12,996 bases of DNA from Sanchytrium tribonematis (Eukaryota > Sanchytriomycota > Sanchytriomycetes > Sanchytriales > Sanchytriaceae), in the NCBI GenBank assembly GCA_018985235.1, contig JADGIG010000202.1:1-12996 (forward strand), read 5' to 3'. Below the pieces are notes generated by a model that was given only the letters and a program-made list of their open reading frames with translations, searched no databases and had not been told where the DNA came from. A program made the position numbers and the translations under genes. Below are positions 1 through 7,372 of this stretch, in pieces (the first letter of the stretch is position 1; every line of letters starts with the position of its first letter).

Positions 1-69
1 AACTTAACCCTGAAATAATTTGAATGTGAATAACAATTTTTCTTAAAACTTGGAGTACAAAATTGCAAA
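1..69. other. 5' flank of MPE1
   Basis: AT-rich sequence before the MPE1 ATG. It probably holds the promoter and 5' leader of MPE1 and perhaps the end or start of the gene to the left. No coding frame or RNA structure can be supported here. Confidence 0.3.
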
Positions 70-1175
70 ATGTCAGTTTTTTACAAATTTACAAGCGCGA
101 AATCTTACAATAAAATTGCTTGCGATGGTTTATCGATAGATATCATAACACTGAAACAGGAAATTGCCAGTAAATTGCATCTAAAAGGATATTCTACAGA
201 TTTTGATCTTTTGGTTTCTAACGAAGAAGACGAACCTTACTCTGAATTGGATAAGGTTCCGAGAAATGCAAAGATTTTGTTGAAAAGAGTTCCGATAACA
301 AATAAACAAAAAGTTCATGCTCAACCTGCTCAGCCAGTTCAGTCTACATCAGGCTACATACCAGGAACCAATGTTACAACCAATCAACTAGAATCGCTGC
401 TCTCAACCATACCTGGTCTGAACCAAAACAACGAGAAATCTGAGGAAATGACTGAGGATCAAAAGTTGGCGGAAATGTTCAAAGAAGCAGACGAAGCGAA
501 TAAACGCGCAGGTCCCCAGCAAAGTCAAGCAAAACGCATGAAAGGCGAATTGCCACCACCAAACTATGTATGTTATAAATGCGGCCTAAGAAATCACTGG
601 ATCTATGATTGTCCAAATGCAGTGGACGACGGATCCACTCCAAAACGGATCCAAAGAGCCACAGGGATCCCAAAGTCGATGCTGAACGTTATAGATAAGG
701 TTCCTGTAAATGGCATTCAGAATTTACAACAATCTAGCGCCACAGGTGAATTAATGGTGACAGGTGACGGTAATTGCCTGTTAATATAGGATCAGTGGTT
801 CAGGTAATTACAGATGATTCGGCTCTTGCAAATTTGCAAGGCCCTACAGTATCTACTGATCAGCTTTATGAACAACTATCGAAAGAAAACTTTCCAGCCA
901 TTTGGAAATGTGTATTTTGCTTTAAGGTGGCTCGAAATTGTATGAAGCTACCTTGCACTCATAATACTTGTGAAGTTTGTTTAAATGAAGCAGTTGAAAA
1001 AGCGAAATTGGAATGTCCGAAATGTCATAAACCGCTCCGACTAGATCAATGTAAAGCTAATCACGAAATTAGAAAAGCCATTATGACAAAACTAAAGCGT
1101 ATGGTCAAAACAACAGAAGAAGTTATAAATCCTCCCTCGCGTGGAAAGCCAGCTCCATCCAGCGTGAGACGATAA
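70..1175 (+). CDS. MPE1: MPE1/RBBP6-type mRNA 3'-end processing factor (DWNN, zinc knuckle, RING), two exons
   Basis: Exons 70-769 and 790-1175 join across a 20-nt intron to give 361 residues. An N-terminal DWNN (ubiquitin-like) domain covers about residues 1-75. A CCHC zinc knuckle follows (C168, C171, H176, C181), then the family segment KRIQRATGIPKSML. A C3HC4 RING comes last, with C274, C277, C289, H291, C294, C297, C309 and C312 all present. This order is diagnostic of yeast Mpe1 and the N-terminal part of animal RBBP6. In that family the protein belongs to the nuclear cleavage and polyadenylation factor and its RING can act as an E3 ubiquitin ligase. The length is near yeast Mpe1 (about 440) and lacks the long RBBP6 tail. 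The start is the first ATG in frame. The stop overlaps an AATAAA hexamer. The gene converges on ALG12 with a 16-base spacer. Confidence 0.93.
770..789 (+). other. 20-nt intron in MPE1
   Basis: GTAATTGCCTGTTAATATAG. Exon 1 ends with G769 and exon 2 starts at 790, forming a split Gly codon (phase 1) that restores the frame between the zinc knuckle and the RING. If retained, the frame ends at TAG 787-789, which is made by the acceptor itself. A GT at 764 would give a 26-nt intron in the same frame. The 20-nt version is preferred because its GTAATT donor matches the donors of the CDC7 and coiled-coil introns. Confidence 0.88.
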
Positions 1176-1179
1176 TAAA
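1174..1179 (+). terminator. Polyadenylation hexamer overlapping the MPE1 stop codon
   Basis: AATAAA starts at the second base of the MPE1 TAA stop (1173-1175). Cleavage 10-30 bases downstream would fall in the last codons of ALG12 on the other strand, so the 3' UTR must be very short and probably overlaps the convergent transcript. Confidence 0.6.
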
Positions 1180-1186
1180 TTTTTAC

Positions 1187-1196
1187 TTTATTTATT
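1187..1196 (-). terminator. Two overlapping polyadenylation hexamers at the ALG12 stop
   Basis: On the minus strand AATAAATAAA gives two AATAAA hexamers, at 1196-1191 and 1192-1187. The first contains the ALG12 stop TAA (1194-1192) and the last two bases of its final Lys codon. Together with the plus-strand hexamer at 1174 they form a bidirectional 3'-end region. Confidence 0.6.
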
Positions 1197-2649
1197 TTTT
1201 GTACAGACAAGCTTTTTCGCTGATGCAAACAATATTTTTGCAAGTGAAATTTATACCATCAAATCCAGTGACGCACCAAATTTGTTTAAGATCTGATGGA
1301 TTTGTCTGGATAAAATAATCAGCATTTTCGATTTTGTCAGGTACATCGACCCTATTAAGATTTAAGGCTGCCATGTTGAAAGATACATAAAATGGTTCCT
1401 GTTTATCAGACTTTCCAATTTTCAAGTAGTTTGGGAATGAAAATAATGTTGCACCTGATTGTTTAGTTCCAAAATCTATCCATATGGAAGAATTAATTTT
1501 AGGTCTCGGAAACACAAGGTCAGATAAAACTTCATAGTATAAAGTAGATGGTCTATCAATCAATTTTTGACTAGCAAAAGATATGGAAGCATAGCCACCA
1601 AAATAATTTAAACTAGAAACATACGAAAAGAAGCAAGATATCACAAACTGCCCCAAAATAATCAAATATACCAATTTGCCGATTTTTTTCTCCACTCTTC
1701 TCATCCCAATAGCGCTTACGACATTAATAAGTGGAAATAAATAAATGATAAAACGCCATTCTTTATGCCCGACAGTAGACAAAATTCCTGTCACGAATAT
1801 TATTAAAAATGATAGTTTAAAAGACAGCTTTTCATTAAATGCAAATGGTATAAAAAGAAGGGATAGATTGCAGATCCGGATTATGTCTATGATGTATTGG
1901 TACCATGGACTAATTCCCCAATGTGAGCTTTTGTTAAAAACAATGTTGTACACAAAACCACTAAATTCTGGCCAAGTAATTACTTCCCACATATATGAAT
2001 CAATAGATATTGATATTGCGACAGCTACAAGTAAATCGTATATAATGATCGGAACAAGTCTAAATACAGACCTTCCTTGGATTCTTTCCAAAATTATTAT
2101 TCCAAAAAGCAAAGCTACAAGTTCTACTCTAAAAATTGCAGCAGCGTAAACAATAAATCTAATGGCATTTCTAGTTAGTCTAGAGTCATAGAAGCTTCCA
2201 ATTAAATCTGTGAGCCCAAGAATCGCCAAAGGAAACGCAAAAGAGTTTGGAAGAGTTCTTGACAAATAAAATGGTAGATGAAACTGAGAGTAAAATATCC
2301 ATAAAAAATAAGGTTGATACTGCGATAATCTTGTTGAGAATATTTGCACTGCGAATGCATTCAGTAGGTAAAGTAAAGATCGAACTGTCAACATCTGCAA
2401 CAAGCCTTGGAAAACCCCACTGTATAATAGCGATATTAATTTTGATGGAATGTAAGATAAGATAGATATGAAGATGCTGCCCATAAACGTCCTGTGAACC
2501 GGTCCTGGATATATTTCATGATCAAATGGCCTACTTGAATTTAACATGTCATAAATAGCATGTAAATTAAAATGCTCTTCGACTTTAGTAAATGGACAAA
2601 CCAAAACGTATATTAAACCGATCAAATATATGTGCTTCCAAAGTCCCAT
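1192..2649 (-). CDS. ALG12: ALG12-type dolichyl-P-Man:Man7GlcNAc2-PP-dolichol alpha-1,6-mannosyltransferase
   Basis: A 485-residue multi-spanning ER protein of glycosyltransferase family GT22. ALG12 transfers mannose from dolichol-phosphate-mannose to the lipid-linked Man7GlcNAc2 oligosaccharide in the ER lumen. Visible family motifs in order are: PFTKVEEHFNLHAIYDML (about residues 19-36), carrying the acidic residues of the first luminal loop; HEIYPGPVHRTF (44-55); SRTLPNSFAFPLAILGL; NKSSHWGISPWY; and the GHKEWRFI block. Hydrophobic segments run throughout. The length matches human ALG12 (488). The frame is open 23 codons upstream to 2718, but that stretch lies inside the CDC7 3' end. I choose ATG 2649, directly before the signal-anchor-like MGLWKHIYLIGLIYVLV. 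Only 16 bases separate it from the CDC7 stop. Confidence 0.93.
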   Translation of the reverse strand: MGLWKHIYLIGLIYVLVCPFTKVEEHFNLHAIYDMLNSSRPFDHEIYPGPVHRTFMGSIFISILSYIPSKLISLLYSGVFQGLLQMLTVRSLLYLLNAFAVQIFSTRLSQYQPYFLWIFYSQFHLPFYLSRTLPNSFAFPLAILGLTDLIGSFYDSRLTRNAIRFIVYAAAIFRVELVALLFGIIILERIQGRSVFRLVPIIIYDLLVAVAISISIDSYMWEVITWPEFSGFVYNIVFNKSSHWGISPWYQYIIDIIRICNLSLLFIPFAFNEKLSFKLSFLIIFVTGILSTVGHKEWRFIIYLFPLINVVSAIGMRRVEKKIGKLVYLIILGQFVISCFFSYVSSLNYFGGYASISFASQKLIDRPSTLYYEVLSDLVFPRPKINSSIWIDFGTKQSGATLFSFPNYLKIGKSDKQEPFYVSFNMAALNLNRVDVPDKIENADYFIQTNPSDLKQIWCVTGFDGINFTCKNIVCISEKACLYKK

Positions 2650-2664
2650 GGTTTTAAAAAAGAT

Positions 2665-2670
2665 TTTATT
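2665..2670 (-). terminator. Polyadenylation hexamer containing the CDC7 stop codon
   Basis: AATAAA on the minus strand is made of the last two bases of the final Lys codon, the TAA stop (2668-2666) and one more A. It lies just 15 bases upstream of the ALG12 ATG, so CDC7 cleavage is expected at or beyond the ALG12 start codon. Confidence 0.55.
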
Positions 2671-3740
2671 TGTCAAAGATTGGCATCTGCAAAGCTTCTT
2701 TGGCGGAGACACGTTCATTAGGTAAAACTGTCAGGAGTGCACTTAATAATTCAAACAAATCATCCGACCAATTACAATTTGGATTAAGTGCTAAAACTGC
2801 AGATTTCCAACCCATTCCATAATCAGGGTCAATATGTGGTGTTCTTATATCTACAAATCTTCCTGAATTAACAAAAATTACCAATCTGGCTTGCAAGCTC
2901 TTTTATCGGCTTCACACCAGTTATAGTAGCAATTTCTAATAAAGCCTCATCATCGGTAGTACTATTGAAAAATGGATATCTTTGTGCCAAAATGCAAAGG
3001 AGTATAACGCCTACGGACCAGACATCAATCTTTGTAGTTTGATATTGCCATCGTAGTAAAACTTCAGGAGCTCTAAATCCACGGGTTCCAGCTCTATCAG
3101 CCCTTAAAGAAGGCCTTGATTCTGTTTCATCAATATACACGATCTCATTATTGACATCATAAAGACTCGGTTCTTTAGTGATTGTAGGTTTTTTCCTCTT
3201 CTTGGTTGTTTCATCGATTTGAGCTAATCCAAAATCAGCCAAACAACCTGTTTTTGCTTTAATATTGTACAGAAAATTGCTTGGTTTTATATCTCTATGT
3301 ATAACGAGATGATGATGAATGCTCCTCAGAGCTGTTAATAAATTAAACATATACATTTTGACCATTTTAGAATTCATTCTTTTGTAAAAACTTTTAAATT
3401 CGTGAAACTTCACAAATGGCATGATTACTGAGGTTTGATCTTGAAATCTATAAAAATCAATGATATCAATCACATTTGGAAGGTTTCTGAGTTTAAACAT
3501 GAATTCTAATTCGCGCATGATTCTTCTTTCATCTGATTGTTGGTATATGCACTTAACTGCGAGATATTTAGAATCAACTGCTGCAGCATAACTAGGATTT
3601 TTTACAAATTTATAATCTCCATTTGGATTTATGGGCAATGACTGATATACAGCAGCAAATGTGCCTTCCCCGACCTTCTTTAACAGCTTTACACCTGGTG
3701 GTTTATGATGGCAAGCTTCAGCAAACCCAACAAAAGTCAT
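2666..3740 (-). CDS. CDC7: CDC7-type protein kinase (DDK catalytic subunit), two exons
   Basis: Exons 3740-2882 and 2862-2666 join across a 19-nt intron to give 351 residues. Kinase landmarks are: Gly loop GEGTFAAVY (24-32), Lys63 in AVK, HRDIKPSNFLYN with D150, K152 and N155, DFG at 169-171, and AGTRGFRAPE with APE at 224-226. The combinations IKPSNFLYN, LADFGLAQ and GTRGFRAPEVL are typical of Cdc7. With Dbf4, this kinase phosphorylates the MCM helicase to fire replication origins. The protein is compact: about 45 residues lie between DFG and APE, where Cdc7 normally has a long insert, and only about 20 residues precede the Gly loop (human 574 aa, yeast 507). It lies between ACBP (40-base gap) and ALG12 (16-base gap), all on the same strand. 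An atypical CMGC-like kinase is a less likely reading. Confidence 0.88.
2863..2881 (-). other. 19-nt intron in CDC7
   Basis: Minus-strand GTAATTTTTGTTAATTCAG. Removal joins a split Gly codon (phase 1), giving SQIG-RFVDIRTP and restoring the C-terminal lobe. If retained, an in-frame TAA occurs inside the intron and removes the last 64 residues of the kinase domain. Confidence 0.9.
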
Positions 3741-3779
3741 TTAGAAAACTCCGAATGTTCGAAAAATCGCCAAAATAGA

Positions 3780-3785
3780 TTTATT
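3780..3785 (-). terminator. Polyadenylation hexamer containing the ACBP stop codon
   Basis: Minus-strand AATAAA overlaps the stop TAA (3783-3781) and the final Lys codon, with the same arrangement as CDC7 and ALG12. It is followed within 40 bases by the CDC7 ATG. Confidence 0.55.
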
Positions 3786-4278
3786 TTTTCAGATAAAATT
3801 GTATTAATTTCTTAAAAGGTAATTTAAGCTGCAGTATAACAACCAAGAATAAAATCAAACTCAACCTTTTCATCCATTTAAGTTGCACGGAAAGTGATTT
3901 GTTTTGCCTAATCAAGTTGAGGTTGGATTCTTCTTGATCTTGAATATCAGAGTTTGAATCAACTTGGTCTATATTGGGCTGATTGCTACTTAATTGTTGT
4001 GCTATAAGCGGGTATTCATCTTTGACGCGTTCTAGAATTGTAATCGCCAAGAAAACATATTTTCTTTTTGCCTCTTCAATTGGAACGCCTTTGAGCTCAT
4101 TGTAAGCATCATATTTGGCTTTTTCAACAACTTGATAAAAGGAAGGTCGAGTTCCACTACAGTCACCGAGAGTAGCCTGTTTGTAATTTGCATATAAGGA
4201 CAGTTTTTCAGATGCACTAATTTGTATTTCACTTGGACAAGCAGACATAAGTTCTACCGCTTTCTCAAATTCCATCAT
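3781..4278 (-). CDS. Acyl-CoA-binding protein with C-terminal membrane anchor (ACBD4/5-like)
   Basis: A 165-residue protein. Residues 1 to about 92 form an acyl-CoA-binding domain with the signature LYANYKQATLGDC (Y32, K33, Q34), the conserved RP (44-45) and KAKYDAYNELKG containing the ligand-binding Lys54. ACBPs bind long-chain acyl-CoA esters in the cytosol. A polar acidic linker (about 95-125) leads to one hydrophobic segment at about 139-154, flanked by lysines and ending in a short basic tail. This is a tail-anchor layout like peroxisomal ACBD5 and ACBD4 in animals. I see no clear FFAT motif. The frame is open to a TTG at 4290, but the first ATG is 4278, with a second Met directly after. 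It diverges from the 1005-residue gene across 76 bases. Confidence 0.85.
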   Translation of the reverse strand: MMEFEKAVELMSACPSEIQISASEKLSLYANYKQATLGDCSGTRPSFYQVVEKAKYDAYNELKGVPIEEAKRKYVFLAITILERVKDEYPLIAQQLSSNQPNIDQVDSNSDIQDQEESNLNLIRQNKSLSVQLKWMKRLSLILFLVVILQLKLPFKKLIQFYLKK

Positions 4279-4354
4279 TTTTGTTAACAAAACTTTTTAG
4301 GTGGTTTCAGAGTTTGCTTAGAAATTTCTGCAATATGACCCCTGTCAAAAAGTG
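4279..4354. promoter_or_regulatory. Bidirectional promoter region between ACBP and the 1005-residue gene
   Basis: These 76 bases are the only sequence between two divergent start codons, so both 5' regions and promoters must lie here or inside the genes. I see no TATA box that I would defend. On the plus strand a 6-codon upstream ORF (MTPVKK) starts at 4335, and its TGA overlaps the main ATG. Confidence 0.4.
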
Positions 4355-7300
4355 ATGTCTGACCAATTGTCTGCAGATATTCGATATGCCTTGAAAAAGC
4401 TAGACGTTCCATTTGTGATTGAGAGATCTCAATCAGTAGACTATAGAATATTGCATGATCATGATTACAAGGACCATTTACTGTTATTTAGTAGCTCGTT
4501 TGTAATTGATAACAATGGCCATTATCCATATCAATTGGTGGAACTACTAAGTGAAAATCACAAGCAAGAAATTATTTTAAGAAGTATTGCTGGTCAAAAG
4601 CCTTGTTGCAATTTATTAAGTTGTTTACGATTTTACAAAAGTAATATATCTAGCCGAATATTGAAATTTTATTTACAATTGAATCCGGAATTATTTTCTG
4701 CAACGAGTTTGGTTGACAATTTGGCTGAGACTGAAGAAACTTTCGAAGTTTTAACTGATATTGAAAGATTCGATATTTTAAAAGCGTATAAATTATTGCA
4801 AGACACAAGATATGACATAAGCCTAGTATATCACTTGCCAATAATATTGCAGTCTTATATTTTCACTTTTCACTTTGAATTGGTTTTTAAAAAGGGTTGG
4901 GATTATCGAGTTCTTCTTCGAAACTCGCTTTATTTGGATAAACAATGTCGCCATCACATTTTTAGGATGTTGGAACCTCTAGGCTTTGAAGGTGATATTC
5001 ATTTTTTACTAAGAGGTTTTGATGATGGAGAAAGGGATGATGAGGATGAATTTATCAACAATGAAATTATGAGTAGTTATAATTTCAATCAGTTATTAGT
5101 AGCTTACTCATTTCTGTCAGATGATTTGCGCACCAAAAGAAAGAGAATTACTCACATTAATAGGTTAGAGCTCAAGTTACTATCAAATATAACTTTTAAA
5201 GACAAATGGTGCTTAAAAGCAATAATATTATTAAAAGACCGAAAGCCCTTAGAATGCTTATCTCTGATGCTACAGCTTTTAGATTGTGATTTAGTTTCTA
5301 CATCTGTGGTAACAACATGTTTTGAAGTAATCAACAACTTGTGGAACTCATTGGACCATTTTATTAAAAGAGATCTAATTACTCAATTTGTGCTTCCGAT
5401 GCTATATAAATCATATAATGCGCCCCTTGTTACTAGAAAAGCACTTGACATTTTCTATAGATTTGAAGACGATGATTTTATAGACTTAAAACGAATAATT
5501 TGTTTATCATTATGTCCACCATTACCAGCTATCTTGAAACCAAAAATCAAACAGCAAGATGATCAGGAAATTACAATAGAGATTCCTAATATTTATTACG
5601 ACCATCAAGTAGGATGTTCTGCTTTAAAGTGTCTTTCCTCTATACCAGTAAAATCAATCTACGAATATATCAAAAGTGAAGCAAAAGAAATATTTTCATA
5701 TGTGGCTAGTCTTAAAAGCGACGATGCAAACTACCTGCTGAGGTATATTGCAGAAAATGAAGTCGAAGATCTGAATAGAAGTAATTACCTTTCAGAACAT
5801 ACACATTCAAAGTATAGTAATACAATTATGAACCCGGAATCTGAGTTACAGTTTGATAATAATTGGCTAACTCTGTTGTTAATTATTCAATTGCCTTACA
5901 CAAAGGAGCAATTTAATTTCGATTATTTAAATATTGTCGAAATGTCGCATGAGATAATTCGCTTTTCTCAATTTATTTATCACGCATCTGGTGATAAGAA
6001 ACAAATTGTTATGAGATACTTGAGCCAACTATACGACTCTGTCAGTCAAGTCCGTTTCAAATCCTCGGCGCACATGTGTGCCTTGGGCTGTTTGTATAAT
6101 GTAAGTACCAACCAAACTATCAAATTGATGGAAGATAATCAATTTATGACTTTATTGATAAAATTTTATGATATTTTAGATTCCGCGGAGAGGGGATATG
6201 CATTTAGTGGATTTAAGATCTTTTATCAAAATGTAGAGTTTTCCACCCCATTCAAATTACATACCGGGAATGTTTTGATAGAAAAAATTCAAGATATTAG
6301 CTCTATAGATATACCTGCTCTCAGTACTTCCAACAATTTCGCTAGAGTGGAAGATCAAAGGATTATCTTATGGAGAATTGGGTTTTGTAAGGAAAACCAG
6401 GATCTCCTTAGTCTTTGCACAGCTGATAGCTTATCTTATTTGAAATTGGCAGTAGAATATATTACAAACCGTGTGAATCCACATAAACTTTACACAGCTA
6501 CCGCAATTTATACTCCTCCTAAATACACGCTGCTTTTTCATATTTTAGAAAATAAGATGTGGAAATGCTTGGAATTTGAATCAGTTTTGCCAACGATTGA
6601 TTTTCCCGACCCTTCTTTCACAATAATTGAAAATCAAGCACCTTTCAACCCGACACTTTCGTCATACTTCTTGAATCATTTTAATCGATACTTGAATAGA
6701 GATGGATTTAAATTGTTGCTGAATTTGTTTGGAATTTTTGATGAGGAGTTTAATTCTAAGATCAATAAAAGAGGCAAGAAAACATCAATGAGCTGCCTGG
6801 ATCCAACCGATATCCGAGCAATTGATAAATTTACAACAAAAATTGACTGGCTTTTATTTGCAAGTGTCTTGAAAAGTCATACCTGCATAGTGAATGTTGA
6901 AGCTGCAAAATTTGTTCAAAACTACCTATTCGAGAAACTCTCACATTCCGGTTCCGAATCTCTATTGCAGTTTGATTATAAAGGATTACAGTATCATTTC
7001 CAAGATTGTATATTTGAAAACATTGGTGGAGAATTTATTATGTTAAATGTAATGAAGCTACTGGAACGCAATATTCAATTACAGGCATCAGAATTTGTAT
7101 CACACGACCTTGAAGGCATTTATCTGAAGCATTTGCCTAAGCTGATGACAAGGAGTCAATTTATTGATTTGATGATGTACCATAAACGATCTTTTGAAGA
7201 AATTATGGCGGTTTTGGAAGTTATTGGCAAAAATGAGATTCTCAAGTTAGAATCGAACAGACTAGGGTGTTTGATGAAGCAATATCCCGAATCTTTAGCT

Positions 7301-7372
7301 ACAATTAGCAATTTGTATTTTCAACCAAACAAAGCCATCGAAGAAGTATTCGAAGATGTATTTAAACAATAG
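4355..7372 (+). CDS. Unidentified 1005-residue protein, probably alpha-helical repeat scaffold
   Basis: One uninterrupted frame encodes 1005 residues. I do not recognise a family. The composition is rich in Leu, Ile, Phe, Asp, Glu and Lys. Amphipathic helix-like stretches repeat along its length, which suggests a HEAT/ARM-type solenoid. There is no signal peptide, no clear membrane span and no catalytic motif that I can see. An acidic patch occurs around residues 224-236 (FDDGERDDEDEF). The frame is open from a GTG at 4352, but ATG 4355 is the first real start. The stop TAG lies 11 bases inside the convergent cystinosin gene. Large, fast-evolving scaffolds such as ribosome-biogenesis, TTT-complex or nucleoporin-type solenoids are possible, but nothing here picks one. 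Confidence 0.8.
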   Translation: MSDQLSADIRYALKKLDVPFVIERSQSVDYRILHDHDYKDHLLLFSSSFVIDNNGHYPYQLVELLSENHKQEIILRSIAGQKPCCNLLSCLRFYKSNISSRILKFYLQLNPELFSATSLVDNLAETEETFEVLTDIERFDILKAYKLLQDTRYDISLVYHLPIILQSYIFTFHFELVFKKGWDYRVLLRNSLYLDKQCRHHIFRMLEPLGFEGDIHFLLRGFDDGERDDEDEFINNEIMSSYNFNQLLVAYSFLSDDLRTKRKRITHINRLELKLLSNITFKDKWCLKAIILLKDRKPLECLSLMLQLLDCDLVSTSVVTTCFEVINNLWNSLDHFIKRDLITQFVLPMLYKSYNAPLVTRKALDIFYRFEDDDFIDLKRIICLSLCPPLPAILKPKIKQQDDQEITIEIPNIYYDHQVGCSALKCLSSIPVKSIYEYIKSEAKEIFSYVASLKSDDANYLLRYIAENEVEDLNRSNYLSEHTHSKYSNTIMNPESELQFDNNWLTLLLIIQLPYTKEQFNFDYLNIVEMSHEIIRFSQFIYHASGDKKQIVMRYLSQLYDSVSQVRFKSSAHMCALGCLYNVSTNQTIKLMEDNQFMTLLIKFYDILDSAERGYAFSGFKIFYQNVEFSTPFKLHTGNVLIEKIQDISSIDIPALSTSNNFARVEDQRIILWRIGFCKENQDLLSLCTADSLSYLKLAVEYITNRVNPHKLYTATAIYTPPKYTLLFHILENKMWKCLEFESVLPTIDFPDPSFTIIENQAPFNPTLSSYFLNHFNRYLNRDGFKLLLNLFGIFDEEFNSKINKRGKKTSMSCLDPTDIRAIDKFTTKIDWLLFASVLKSHTCIVNVEAAKFVQNYLFEKLSHSGSESLLQFDYKGLQYHFQDCIFENIGGEFIMLNVMKLLERNIQLQASEFVSHDLEGIYLKHLPKLMTRSQFIDLMMYHKRSFEEIMAVLEVIGKNEILKLESNRLGCLMKQYPESLATISNLYFQPNKAIEEVFEDVFKQ

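Noticed and set aside
631-670. Three GGATCC hexamers in 40 bases
   Set aside because: They fall in the conserved KRIQRATGIP coding region with uneven spacing (16 and 18). This looks like chance, not a binding array.
804-813. GTAATTACAG just downstream of the MPE1 intron
   Set aside because: Ten bases is too short to splice, and removal would break the frame into the RING domain.
1745-2149. 134-codon plus-strand frame antisense to ALG12
   Set aside because: The minus strand encodes conserved ALG12 here, and the plus-strand translation shows no domain or sensible composition. The same applies to 2247-2465, 5337-5152 and 8806-8537.
2650-2718. 23-codon N-terminal extension of ALG12
   Set aside because: It lies in the CDC7 3' coding end and reads as a polar, Lys/Cys-rich stretch. 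The family-like hydrophobic start follows at ATG 2649.
5781-5795. GTAATTACCTTTCAG, a possible 15-nt intron inside the 1005-residue gene
   Set aside because: The frame is open without removal, the 3' TTNATNYAG block is absent, and 15 nt is shorter than the four supported introns.
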